Origin: Sphagnum magellanicum
Lineage: Eukaryota > Streptophyta > Sphagnopsida > Sphagnales > Sphagnaceae
Length of the DNA stretch: 64,000 nucleotides
Assembly: GCA_021904315.1 (NCBI GenBank)
Contig: CM038922.1
Coordinates: forward strand, 1,302,001-1,366,000
Reading direction: 5' to 3'
Position 1 is the stretch's first letter. Each line of letters opens with the position of its first letter. The position numbers and the translations under genes are program-made. The notes beneath the pieces are model-generated. The model worked only from the letters and a program-made list of their open reading frames with translations, had not been told where the DNA came from and made no database searches. Below are positions 1 to 12,829 of the stretch, piece after piece.

Positions 1-1390
1 CAGTAGAGAGGTCAGGAAAGGTGACAGCAATGTATATCTCCTGGATTGCTCCACGTCAATACCAAACTAGAGTGCTGCCATGAGCATCAGGGCACATCAG
101 CAAGAACTCTGCTCCTTTTGCAAAATACAGAGAACAACTCAAATGGAATTTGCACACTGCCTTGACATGGAGAGTGAAACTAGGAAAGCTTACAATGTCC
201 TCCACTAGAAACAGTAACGGCATCGCTTTCTGGGAGTAGAAGCACTTTAATGTTTAGAACTTCAAACGACGGGAGGTATCTAAAATTGAGACAAAATCTA
301 GACTGCTGAAATTCAAGCAACTGAACTGGAAGGACGCCATAATGTCCTGATTGGATCAGACACAACCTGCCATGGTCACGAATGGTAACTGACAAACTAA
401 TCTACTCAGTCTGAAAGAATACCAGAAATCCGCTCTGGACAAGCATCGATAGTATTGCTCCCAAATGCAGTCGAAGGTTCCTGGTGAGTCAAAGTATCGC
501 AACTAGGCCCGACTCGTTTCGGTCACGGACAATCTTGTCCTCTCACTATAGAGCGACTCCTGCAGACTCAAGCGGCTCCAAACTGAGGCAGAATCCCTCA
601 TCTAGTTGCCGCCTCTCATACGCCTTGATTACAAGTCGGGCAAACAGAACATATGCGCACAAGTCGATTAGAGGTGCTAGACTAGGTTAGAAGGTCAAAA
701 CCAAAATCGAACCTCTCCTCCAGGGAAACATCGACTCGATCTCTACTCGTTTCAAGTGATTTCTTATGAAATCACTAACTGCCGTCAACATGTCAAAAAG
801 ATTCCAGAAACTTTTTCCAGTGAGACATGAAACTGCTCTGAGAAAATATTCTGAAGGGTCATCGAACATTGCAAGGTGAGAGGAAACTGAAATCGTCAAA
901 CAGACAGGATCTGGAAATCCTCTACGAGCGAATCCGGAGGCTTCACACACGAGTTGCAAACCCGAGAACCAAATTCGATTTTTGAAAAAAACACAAAAGC
1001 ATAGGAAGGACTCATACGAAGGAAAGCGTGAAAGAAGCCCAGAATCTTACATGTGCTGGTTGCGAGATGTGCAGAAAGAAAAACGCTGTCGCAAGGGCGC
1101 CTGCTCCTAAGGACAAAGTAAACGTAAAATCCAAACTCGGAAATGCGTTGACACCCTTCCACGGTTTTCGGATGGCCGCTCGCCCGGGTTATGAAGCGGC
1201 CGCCGGCACGGACTTCACGTGTGCTAATTTATCTCTCGTGAGCTTCCATGGGCCCATCATGCATGAGTATGGGTGCATCCCAACGTCATCATCATCCATC
1301 CCATGCAGCAGACCATGTTTCTACCAGAGTTCGGGCAGCCGGATATCTCCCCCTCACCCCAAAAGAGTCCAGTTATCAATAGGAATATAA
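1..1390. other. CG-retaining, probably low-copy segment; no gene recognised
   Basis: Base composition here differs from the following 18 kb: CG dinucleotides are frequent, including a GC-rich stretch near 1,090-1,260 with a NotI-type site and a short inverted repeat (GGCCGCT at 1174-1180, AGCGGCC at 1195-1201). Both strands hold only short open frames, the longest 120 codons at 1028-1390 on plus, and none resembles a family I know. The minus strand from about 1,390 downward could be a promoter and leader of a gene running off the left edge, because the GC-rich part sits at that end. That is inference; no start, splice or protein motif confirms it. Confidence 0.3.
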
Positions 1391-4300
1391 TGACCACATA
1401 TGGATGAAAACATATCTGGATTCATTGTTCTTTTGAATAACTGCCTCACTACACAACTGCAAGATGCCATCATATGTGCTATCCTATCTATGTCTAAGCG
1501 TATCTGTCCAAAGGGAGATAAAGAAAGGTAGAGATCTTACATTAGGGTTTTGAAATTTTTGAATTGCAGTTCATTTAGGGTTTTTGAAGCTGGTTCTCCT
1601 TTGTACCCAAAAACCCAAAAACTTGGCAATCTCATTGGTTTTTCATGGTGGCATACCACCTGGTGCTCTTTCCTTCATCTTGTTCCAAAGTCTCATGCAT
1701 TTGTAGTATTTTGAGCTCCCTCAAAAGTTTAAGCTTGTTCTCCTTTGTACTTTGCTTTGATTCTTCAAGCGTGTCTAGAACTAAGTGCTTCATTTAATTT
1801 GTGTGTGTTTTGCTTCTTCACAATTGTCAAGCACATCCTCTTATGTTTTTGTTGTCCACCCCTTTGCACTTTGAAACATGTGGGTTTTTGAAGTTTATAT
1901 TTTTTTCTTGCTTGGATTTCATGTGTTAGCAAATCAAATCAAGTGCACAATGTTTTATTCAACTCAACTTCATCTTTTTGCTAGTCTACTTTGCTTTTTT
2001 TGTGTTTTTGCATGTTGCAAAAAGAATGGTGAAACATGAAAGTTCAATTTGGTTAATCTTTAAATCTGATTACGAAGTTGTCATTCTTCTTTTAATGGTA
2101 TGTTTTGATTGGTTGAATCGTATTGCTAATGCATAACAACTAATGTTCCTAATGAGGATCTTGAAAAAAAAATGTTTAATATTGAAGCTTCAATTGAGGA
2201 GTCTTCATTTGCACTAATTACTAAAAAATTATACGTGCTTATTAGGTTAATTGTTCTCCCATTTGCATGTGCAAATCACCTTGCTTGCCAATTTTCAAAT
2301 GTTAGTTTTCTTGCCAAACAAAATATTCAAAATCCCAAGTTCACACATAGAAATTGAATTGGTGTTTAATCTTGTTGGTAACTTTAAAATGTTATTATGT
2401 ATAAGTGAAAAACATGGATCAAATAATCATGGTGATTCAAAATTATCCTAATGATGTGCTTTTGAATTGCAAATTAAATGCAAATTTGAATACCTACATG
2501 AAAGCTAAAAATTCTTTGGTTGAAAAGACTTATCATTTTATAGAAGCTTTTTTATTTTAACAAAATTGCAAGTTGATGGTGATTAAGTTGTATGTGGCAA
2601 GGGTGTGGTTAGGGCAAGCAATTTGTATTACAATTGGGGAATTTTTTTAAAGAACTAGGGTTCAATTCCTTGAGCCATAAGTTTTTTTTGTTTCAAAATG
2701 TGTTCATTTTGTTGACCTTGCCTTTTAAAACAAGGATATTGTGTTGAGAATCATTATAATATATAATAGCTTCAAGTGATGTTGACCCCTGGAAACTAGG
2801 TGAGATGATTCACCTTAATTTGGTTGTAAAAAAATTCACGTTCAATTTTTTGACATTTTTAATTCTCTACCACCTTTTCAAATGTGCACTTAACCTCAAT
2901 TGACTTTGTCACCAATCCATAACCCACAAAACTAAATATGAGACTAACTTCTCCAAAACTAATTTAGTGCACCCAACATACACAAAAAATTCATGTAATT
3001 CTTTCAAAATGTGACAATGTGATTGAAAACATCCAAATATACATGTCACGACAAGTCTTTTTCTTCTTTGAAATTTTGCACAAATGTGAAAAATAAACAT
3101 GAAAAGGGAATATTCGATCACTTCTTTTTTTGAGAAAAAAATCACTAGATTTGTTGAGAAATGAAAATCATGTTGTAGCATTTCCCTATTGGTTTTGGTT
3201 TGGTAACAATCTTTTAAATGTTTAAATAGATTCCTAGGACTGTCATTCAATGTGAGATCCTTTTGGGTTCCTCACAACTAATGTGATGTTAAAAAATGAA
3301 AAAAATCATGACAATTTTTCTTTTACACAAACATGATGATGTACATTAAAACATTTTTTAAAAATAATTTCCCTAAGCTATGACCAATTTATCATACAAT
3401 ATCCATTGTTGATATTAAATGAACAAGGCCATTGCATATAACACACTTTGTTTCTATTTCTTGTAGGCTAGGTTGTACTCTTGCAAAACATTCTATAACC
3501 AACCATTATTGGAAATTTTGGTATGCATAAACTTTGTACATATCCTCAGTGTTTTGAAAATTGAGAATTGGCTTATTCACAACAATCCAAAAAAAATTGA
3601 ACACATATCTTTCCTTGTACAAAAAATAAGGAATATGTTTAATTGGTATCTAGATGTTAGATCAAAATTTTAATAAGTGAATGACATTGGTTGCTACTAT
3701 CTTTGTTTCTTATCATTACTACTACTTCCCAATTTGTAAGGTTTTATTTTGAGCCACACAATGTAATTTGATGTTGCATTTGCTTCTTGTAATATGTGAC
3801 ACAATATACATAGAAATCATTTGTAACATGTGTGTCCAAATTAACTAGAGTTTAAAACTTTGTTTATTTTAAGTCTATACTTTTTAGAATGTAAAAGATG
3901 TGTTTTAGGAAAAGGTCAAGTACTATTAAAAAGCATTGAAGCATTTGGTGTGTGCTTTACCTTTACTTGCATGTTGAATTTTACTTGACTTGATGTAGAA
4001 ACAAGGTCAAAACAATTATTAATGTTAGCTATGTGTTTCATCTTGTGCTAGATGTTTTGTATAATGTTGCACACAATTTAACAAATAGTAAGTTCAAAAT
4101 TCAATCATCCACATGCATTAATTTCCTAATTTCTTGGTGTCTTGACAACCTTTATATGAAAACAAATCTAATCTAATGTAGTGTGCTTGTTTTGATGGTT
4201 CTTGAACCAATGTCAATAGCATGTGAACACATGAGCATGAACGACAAGATCATGAGCATGTGAGCATGATTTCATGACCATTTTTGATACATTCCTATCA

Positions 4301-4895
4301 CATGGCCAAAAATTTCTTATCAAATGGGTAAAATATTTTGTCCAACCATTTTTTAAATTGCCCATGTGGCAAGAATATTCTCCAGGTGGGTCAAAGTTTA
4401 ATAGTTTTAGAGAATTTGAATTGTTGGTCTCTTGATGTGTACTTTGTGTGTAGAACTAATGAAATGAACCTAAAGATGTTTGTTTGGGAAACATTGTGTA
4501 TGTTCATAATTTTTTTATATTTCATTTTTTGTTGCACTTAAAAGAACCTTGCAATTTCTTATTGCACCCAATGGTAATTGCAAAGTAATTAAACTCCCCA
4601 ATATAGTGTTATGCATTATTAGTCAATGTTTAATTAACATACAATACCTAATTGTTTATTTCTTTAACATTGCAAAACATAATTTTGCGAACATGATTCA
4701 TGCCAACTAGACCTATGATTGAACATTAATTGAAACCTTCACCAAATCATGTTATTTATAGAATATGCAATTTTTACCTTTTGAGTGAAACACATAATTT
4801 TGTCCTAAATAATACACTTCACACATTTACGAGCTAAAAGTTTTAATGTCACCCTTGATTAATACTTTTAGCTACTAAAAGCTATAGCATGAGCC
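1391..4895. other. AT-rich intergenic DNA, no recognisable gene
   Basis: This stretch is AT-rich with long T and A runs and only a handful of CG dinucleotides per kb. Two short TTTAGGG-like words lie near 1,545-1,582. I see no open frame with family features, no terminal repeats and no convincing tandem array. It is most likely very old repeat DNA decayed past recognition. Confidence 0.5.
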
Positions 4896-7800
4896 AATAA
4901 GTGATGAACTTCATCCCAATTCCAAATCAAAAAATAGATGAGAATTTGGAACTCCTCACAAAACATGACATGACATGCCACAATACATAATATATGTGTT
5001 TACAAGTCATTCACTTCCCTCACCGACCCAATGAACTTACAACCATAGGGGAATCGTAGTCATAAAATCCAAACAAGTGTAGGTTGGGAAATTTTCAATT
5101 ATAATTTCATACTGTTGATTGTTTGGAATTTTGCCAAATGGAATCTTGTAGATTCGTCCATATTCATGCATAGGACTCTCTAATAGTGGGTTTACAACTA
5201 TTTCAAGAAGATGACCAACCTCCCATTGATTATAATGTTCAATTTGTTTTGACATCTTAAATGACATTATCTATTTAATAGTCTTATCATTTTATGTTGT
5301 AGGCCATGACATTGCATCCACCGGTTGATTTACTAGAACAAAATTTCCCCACTAAATAGACTTTGAAGATGTATATGTTTTTGTTTATTGAAAACAAAAC
5401 TTGCTTCTTCGAAAGATTTTACCTCATTTTGTGTGAGGTTGGTTTGTGCCTTCATAGGTCAAATAGTTGATACAATTAGTCTATTGATGACATGCTTACA
5501 TTTGGTACCCCCATGCAATAATTCATGTCATCAACATAAGACTAAAACTTGTGAAGCTTAAGGGGTGCACCTAAAAATAAGGCCACAAACCATAGTAAGT
5601 TGGGGCAAAAATACCAATGACTAATAATCATCTTGGTAATTATCATGGCAACACAAAAATGCTTAGTGGTTTTTTACAATGTCAAACATTGAACACATGA
5701 TGTAGGGGGACATCGTTCTATATCCATAGTCCATCTCCACAAGGAATTTCCAAGACCTCAACATGCCCATCATTGGAAACCATGAACTTGTATTAATTAA
5801 CATTACATGAAGGTTGTTCAATTTGCACATGTGGTTTGTTGGTCTATGTATTGACATATGGGTGGTAATAATTGACACAATTGTGCCTATGTGAATCCTC
5901 ATTTGATTTCAAAAGCAAGTATGCATTCCATTTGCAAGAGCTAAAAGTTTCCTTGCCTTCCAAGTGTGTGACTTTATATGTGAAGGATGAACTAAGGCAT
6001 ATTTTTTAACCATATCCACAAATTCAGTTACTCTACGTAAGAGAAATTCATTCTTATTAAATCCTTATCTAAAAGGACCACTTTCTTGAATTGGTAATAC
6101 AATGTCATTTGCTTGAAAGTTCAAACATAGTCATCAATTGTTGCAACATACACACAAGCTCCCCCTTTCTCCAATTATTGAAATGATATGTTATGCATAG
6201 TTTTTGACAACTTGCATGTAAGCATGTCAACAAGTTCTTCTATGAGAACTTTTATAAAACATAAAAATATATTTTAACCTATTTCACATGAGTTTTACCA
6301 TATTTTCAACATGTAACCAAGATGGGATAAAATGAAGGATGTGTGAAAGGGGTAAGAACTTAAGATTTTTCATAATGGTTTGACACAAAAGTGATAAAAA
6401 CTAAGCCAATTCTCCAACTTTTGAAATCCAATTCCATCAGTAACCCTCAATGAATACCACCAAAATCAAATTGATGTATTCCGAATATGTATAGGTCTCT
6501 TCCAATGTTGTGGTTTTTAAAATTCATAGCACAATGCTTAATATTGTTTTCGCATCTCTAGCTTGATTTGTTGTTTTGTATGTTTTGGATATTTGAATCC
6601 AATGAAAACAATAGTTTCACTCCCTATCAACCATCAATTCATTTGGGTCATTGGAACCATACATAATTTACACAATATTCTAATTGATTTGAACACTATT
6701 GGCCATGAACCTTAAATTTTGAATGAAAAGCACCATTCTTTGCCATCACCTTTTAAAATTTCTACCATGTAACACATTTTGCATTCGTGTCTTCTAATTA
6801 CAACTCATAGATTTCAATTATCATCATTTTATAATAAAATTAAATCATACACATGGCAAACTAAAGTAATCCATTTATTAACACACTTCACATGGTTAAA
6901 CATGATCCAAGTTGTTTGAAGGTCACTATTAAGTTGCATTTGTTTCACCAAATACATCCACTAGCATTTCCATGCACAAACATCTTGAATAAGATTTTTT
7001 TCTTTAAATTTTTTTCTAAGAAAATAACCATCCCAAATGTATTCATAATTATTCATATATTTGAAACCAGAATGTTGTAAACATACCCTTTGTTAGTTGG
7101 ACAATGTTTATTTACGATGCAATTAAGTTTTTAACATTGGGAGAATACAATGTTATGAACTTGTCCATCACTTGGGTAAATTTGTCACATTAGAGAAGTT
7201 CCACCAGACCATCAACATCTTCGTTCAACAACTGCATAGACGAAAACATTTTGCTTGCAGCCAACACAATTGTTGATGTGAATACCAATGACATGCAAAA
7301 AACCTCTTCCTTGACCAAAACTTTGACTTTTTGCCTTGCATTTCTTGAATTATTCCTCATTGATAACATCCTTGAACTGTTTCCATGGGATTTTTTAATG
7401 TGCACAAGATCATGGATAAGACTTGGTTTTGCATGATCTAGTTCCATGGACTTGCATGATCATAATGAGGAATTTTTTTGATGCATGACTAGATTAGCAA
7501 CTAGAAATTGTAAAATGTATATTGACTTATTTGTTAATTATGTCATAGTAGTAAGTAATTCAATGATTTCTTCTATTGTGTTCAACATGGTGGAATCCAC
7601 AATAACATGCCATGATTCCTCCTTTAAATGAACCTTGTCAAATGTACAACATCCATGCCTGTAATTTGTGATTGTTCTCATAAAAACATCTTGTTCGAAA
7701 ATTGGGTGAGGTTTATATTTGACAAAAAAAAAATGCTCAAAATTTTGGTCCCTTCTTCTCCACACTTCTCTACATGATCTCATATAGTCATCAACTAGGA

Positions 7801-8100
7801 CCTCCTTTCCCTACCAGTTTATCAAAAAAATGTAAAACACATTTTTCCCTTCCTTGTTTCCAATGTGAAATGTGTGTTCCATCTTTAAAATGTTTATTTT
7901 CAATGCATGTCAAACCATGGGAATGACAATCCACTTGCATAATGGAATCACTATTCTCACCTTCTCCTTTGGTACCATCTTGAATTTCTCCAAGAAACCA
8001 TTGGTCTTAGCCTTGTGTTGTCCACGCACTAGTTGTATGGCCTTGTCACATGAAAAGAACTCCTTGTTATTCTTGGGTGAAAGCACAATCAAGTAGATTA
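4896..8100 (-). pseudogene. Decayed transposase-like protein with C-terminal SWIM zinc finger
   Basis: Coding-like sequence can be followed on the minus strand through several frames from about 8,096 down to 4,900. Fragments in order are: open frame 8092-7910 (ending VRIVIPLCKWIVIPMV), 7783-7538 (starting MRSCREVWRRRDQNFEHFF), 7447-7190, a segment at 6909-6871 reading WIMFNHVKCVNKW, then 5902-5663, and last 5267-4896 with a SWIM-type finger. The order (N-terminal region, central segment, SWIM finger near the C terminus) fits plant MULE-like or KDZ-like transposase proteins; I cannot choose between them. Many in-frame stops and frame changes make it non-functional. No terminal inverted repeats were found, so element limits are unknown. 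I am fairly sure it is an old protein-coding relic and less sure of the family. Confidence 0.45.
4980..5267 (-). pseudogene. SWIM-type zinc-finger segment of the transposase-like relic
   Basis: The minus-strand frame 5267-5037 ends in a segment reading YEIIIENFPTYTCLDF. In a neighbouring frame about 40 bp on, the codons at 5004-4996 give C-K-H followed by IYYVL. A SWIM finger has CxC, a spacer, then CxH, and this layout matches except that the first Cys of CxC is now Tyr (TGT to TAT is one transition) and a frameshift separates the halves. Downstream residues NWDEVHHLL look like a continuing domain. SWIM fingers bind nucleic acid or protein and are common in plant transposases and their domesticated relatives. 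This copy has lost one metal ligand. Confidence 0.5.
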
Positions 8101-11100
8101 GTTAGTGTACTTTTCTAGGTTGAATTATAAGTATCTTAAAATATATCATGAAATTATCAAACATGTAATTTGGTTGGGTAGAAAGATAGAAGTTCATATG
8201 GTTTTTGATTTTATGTGAAAAAATATGATAAAAACATATTTAATCAAGAGTTAAGTAAAATTATTGTGAATGAAAGTAGGTGCGGGTAAATGTCATATTT
8301 CATAAAAATAGGTGCACGTAGATTAAAACAATGTCCAAATCAAAAATAAATAAAAATGGGAGCCTTAAAGTATATCATAGGTTTTGTGAAAACATGTAAT
8401 TTAGAAATGTTATATTTGGTTTTTGGAAATGAAGTAAGTTTAAAACATTTAAAATTTTAATTTTCAAACGTATTATTTACACACTTTTCTGATGCGCTTG
8501 GTTTTCATTCTTATGAAATCTAAATTCTTATGATGTCAATTGAAACTCCATGATTTTGCATTATGATAGGAGGAGTTCTTGAGCTATTTTCATGCTTAAA
8601 TGTGAAAATCACTACTTTCGAATTAGATAAAACTACTTTTGTGATCTACTTGATTGTGCTTTTACCCTCTTTACATGGATTTTTTTTTATATTCTCCACA
8701 AGTTAGTTAAAAGCTCATAACTCAATTAAATATATATGCCTTTGAAAATGCAACATGGGGATTGTTACCTAGACATTTGAGAATTGCATGGTCCCACAAG
8801 GGGTTTCCAAGTTAGCACCTTCCCAATCTTTATCTCCCTCTTGGATATAGTTAATCAAAGGACAAATTTAATGAACTTCCAAGCCTTTCCAAATGTTGAA
8901 CTATAGGTACAATGGGTTTACAACTTGTTTTTACATCTTCCCAATAATATTTTGCATATGAAATGAATTTAGTGCAATTTGTTTTATGATATTCTAACCT
9001 CATTTGGCATCGAATGAGGTTGTCCAATCAATATTTAAATTAATGGATGAAATTCTATCAATTTTGTTGCATGCTACTTAGTAGTATTTCACAAAATCTA
9101 AAAGCAAGTTGGAATCAAAACTATAATTAGAATTCCTTAATCCTAGTAATGTCCTTGATCCATTCCTTGTCATCACATTGAAGAAAAAAGGTTAATCAAC
9201 ATGCATTGCTTGGTGTTGAATGACAATTCTACAAAAAAATGGAATCAAATAACTCTTAATGAATTATTATCAACATCAACTCTTTGGAAGCTTACCGTTT
9301 TTCTAATGTGTTCATCATTGATCTCTTCAATTGATGCAACCATCAATACTCTTGCAAGGTTTGATTTCCTTACTTGGGAAAAAATTAAAGAATGATTTTT
9401 CAAAACTTATGCACTAAACCTTAAACCACTAATTCATTTTTGATATGTGTAGTAATTTCCTAGGAGTAATTCACACAAAGTTTATTCTACATCAAGTAAA
9501 GAAACCCATTGCATTAAGGTGTGGGTTTAGAATGGAATTGGATCCCATGTTCTTTGAGGTTTTGAAAGGATTATAGTGTTCACAACACTAACATTCCATA
9601 ATTAACATGGGAGAAACATTCCATGATCATGACCAAAAAAATCTAAAGAGATTTAAGGTTCAATTAATTTAACAACCATGGAGAAGTTTTTTAAAAAACT
9701 TTATCCAATGCTTCCTTATGAAATTGCTTCAACTTTGTGAAAGATGTCAATTATTTATATTTCAAACAGTTCTTGGATAGGGATTAAAGCTTCACAAACC
9801 CAATGGGATGAACTTTGTTAAGCTTGAAAAAGCGTTGTAATATCCTAGATTTTGATTTTGTCTTAGATTGTATCATGTTACATATACTAGAATGTTAATT
9901 ACCTAGAAAAAATTGCTATGAGAATCATTTGCAACCTTGTTTTTTAAACCTTTGCCACCCCTTTTGGTCTACCATAACTTCCAATTTGAAAACGCTATAT
10001 TTCCACCAAATCCTTAAAGACTTTCTTAAACACATGCACAAGGACATTCTATTATGCTTGATTCTAATTATAATAAGTAAAATGACATCATATGAATGGG
10101 GCATTTGAAAAACTTACCCTAATCAACAATAACAACCTAAAGCCTATAAACAATTTCATGTACTTCATACTCAAACAATTTTTTTCCCTAATGTTTCCTT
10201 TGTGTAATCTACCATCATTCCTTTAAAATCCAAGTGCTAAGTAAAAAGCAATTTGTCCCATAGACCAAACAAAAACAAAAACTACAACAATGGAACATAT
10301 AATCTAACATTGATGTTTTGTGAAAGAAGGCCACTTTAAATTTTTATTTCAAAATGACCTTGAAGGAATTAGTGTTCAAGTTTTCCATATGCATATTTTT
10401 TGATGTTGTAGCACACATGTTGCATTGTTAGGGTTTTATAAAATGAAATAGGTTGATTCCAAATTTAGCTTTCTTAAAACACAACTTTTATGTGCATTGC
10501 ATAGCTAGGGTTTCATGAAAAGAATGAAAGCTTGAATGTGTACCATGTCTCCTAAATGCACTACTATTACATACATTCAATAAATTTATGAAAAGAATGC
10601 AAGTTTCTAAAGTAAATTTTGTCAAATAACTTAACATACCTATCATAGTTACTAGTAAACTATGCAAAAAGAAAAGGGGCTTGCAAGATTAAATGAACAA
10701 AAAAACTTGAATTGAGTTGAAAGGTGGTGAAGCTTACTACAACTGTCCATTCTCAATATTATGAACTCCAAATTATAACTCAAACCCCCCAAAACTTATT
10801 TCCATACCAACTAAAATGTAAATTGAACCTTTTTTATCTCTCTTTTTGTGTGTTTTTGTCACATTTTCTCTCTTTTTCACACTTCTTATGATTCTTTCCC
10901 TTTCATGGATTCTTATTATTTGTGTTTCCCTCTTTGTCTTTCATTCATTATATGTGTCTCCTCTCTATCTCCCTAATTTTTTATTGTTTGGTTTCTAACT
11001 AATATTGTGCACATTTTGGTTTCTAACCTAATATTGTGCACATTTCAAAGGATGATGCATATGATGACAACACCAATGTTACAAAAACCATATATTTAGG

Positions 11101-11335
11101 TTCCATTTTCTAGTCCATAAGGATTGCAATGGATGGTTGATGCAAGAATATTTAATAAAGTGAGAAGAATTTATTGAAAAACTCCCAAAACACCATCTTG
11201 ACACCACGAATTGTTGCATTATTGACAATGACACTAGCCATGGTGTGAAAGTCAAACATCATCATTGTTGAAAGGGAACTTCAATTGTCCTTTGCTAATC
11301 ATGAAATTAGGGCGCAATGTACTGTCCTTTGAATC
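8101..11335. other. AT-rich DNA, no gene; one palindromic motif
   Basis: No coding frame longer than about 65 codons and no family match. Content is A/T-rich with few CG. The one notable item is a short palindrome at 8998-9019 (arms CCTCATT and AATGAGG, 8-base spacer) that recurs near 13 kb and is listed separately. A small near-exact duplication of a phrase containing CTAATATTGTGCACATTT lies at about 11,000-11,045. Confidence 0.5.
8998..9019. repeat. Isolated copy of the 7-8-7 palindromic motif
   Basis: Arms CCTCATT and AATGAGG flank the 8-base spacer TGGCATCG. The same arm and spacer layout appears five more times between 12.8 and 13.9 kb, so this is probably a member of a dispersed family rather than chance. 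Confidence 0.45.
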
Positions 11336-11900
11336 ATGTTGTTTCTTATTATTCTCCCAAAACCATTCCACATTTGGTGTTTATGGACACATCTTCTAAA
11401 CCTAGTGCAATGGATTACTTTCAAGCAATGTCATTTTCCCCATGTTCTACCTCTAAATTATGATCAATATTGGATTATGATCAAATTTGATGGTGATGTG
11501 GACTTTTTGAACTTCCTCCAATTGATAATCTAAAAGGACATTCTAACCAAATGCAAGGAATGGATAGGAAGTATTACGATCATGCTTGGGGCAAGGTGAA
11601 AATGATGAACATAAAAAATGATTTCCATTTTACTTTTTGGAAGACATAGTGTTCGGGTCATTTATAATGTTTAAATGACCACTACAATTATTTCCTTATT
11701 AATGGAAACACCAATTAAATCACTTGAAGTGGCACCCATGTCCATCTAAATAAACAAAGTCTTATTTTAGGTCCACCATATTGTAAAATTTCCTCTAACC
11801 TTCCCTTTTGTGTGATATGTATACACATGAGGCCTTTTTCGATTATATGTACAAGGTGAGAATTGAACCAACAACTAAGTTCATTATGCACTTCCATTTT
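11336..11900 (+). pseudogene. Zinc-ribbon-like N-terminal coding relic
   Basis: An open frame at 11336-11533 reads through residues such as FPHVLPLNYDQYW and DGDVDFLNFL. Shifting frame, the codons from 11560 read MDRKYYDHAWGKVKMMNIKN and continue past two in-frame stops through CSGHL, C, and NDHYNYF, a Cys/His spacing resembling a small zinc ribbon. The residue choice (Trp, Tyr, His and Cys kept in a plausible pattern) argues for real ancestral coding. It lies on the plus strand upstream of the methyltransferase-like relic at 14.1-16.0 kb and could be its N-terminal part. It could equally be the start of a transposase like the minus-strand relic at 8.1-4.9 kb. No function is assigned. Confidence 0.35.
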
Positions 11901-12829
11901 TGTAAGGATTCAAATAAATTATTTGTTGTAGTTTAAGTTAATTACAACAATAAATGTTGTAGTTAAGTCATACTATGAGGAGGAACCAACTACCACAAAT
12001 GCAAGGACTAATGGAAAAAATGATTGAGTAGATGCGAAGGAACATTATTTTGGATTCTGTAACCATCTTTTGATATGTGACCTAATGTTAGGAACCAAAT
12101 TCATGCAACAAATTTAACTACCTTATAACATGAATTTTGAACCAAAAAGGTTAATTGAAAAACTACAAATGCTTGTTACAATGAATGTGAATAATGAACA
12201 ATAAATTGACTAATTTTTACAATGGAATCAACCAAAAGTGTTCCGCAAAGTTCACAAATTTCTAGTTTTAAGATTTTTGAATGCCACATTTGATAGATGG
12301 TTGCATAAGGTAACCTTTTGGTATCAAATGAGAACCTAAAAAAAAAATTGGCTTTTAGCCTTGTTTCTACAAATTGCCTCAAGGCTTATGTCACACTTGC
12401 TATGTTTTAACTTGCAAAGGAAATCAAGCATTCCTTGACCCATAATCACATACCTTGGAATCATTGTAATTGGAATCCCAAGGCTCCAATCCTTGAAAGA
12501 CTACACTGAGGAACGGAAGATGGGGTTTTTATCAAAAGTTCAAAGTTAAGGATGGCATTCAAAAGAGCAAGGTGTGGATCAACAATTGGGTTTGGTGGAG
12601 GCAACCAAGAAGGTGACCTATAAGGTAATCATCTTTTTAGCATCATGATTGAAATCATTTCACTTTGCATTTCATGTGGCATTCTTATGTCTCATCATTC
12701 ATGATTTAATCACAATTGGAAATATCATTTTTTTGTTTCAACATCAAAAATAATTCTTCACTATCATGGAGCCTAACACTCTTTAAATCACTCCGCATTA
12801 TTTATTTGAAAATGTTGTGATAGGTTAGT
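11901..12829. other. Possible continuation of the plus-strand relic; nothing firm
   Basis: Plus-strand translation shows scattered peptide-like pieces between stops but no motif I can name. The composition is slightly less AT-rich than the block that follows. It may be interior coding or intron of the plus-strand relic, or unrelated repeat DNA. Confidence 0.2.
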
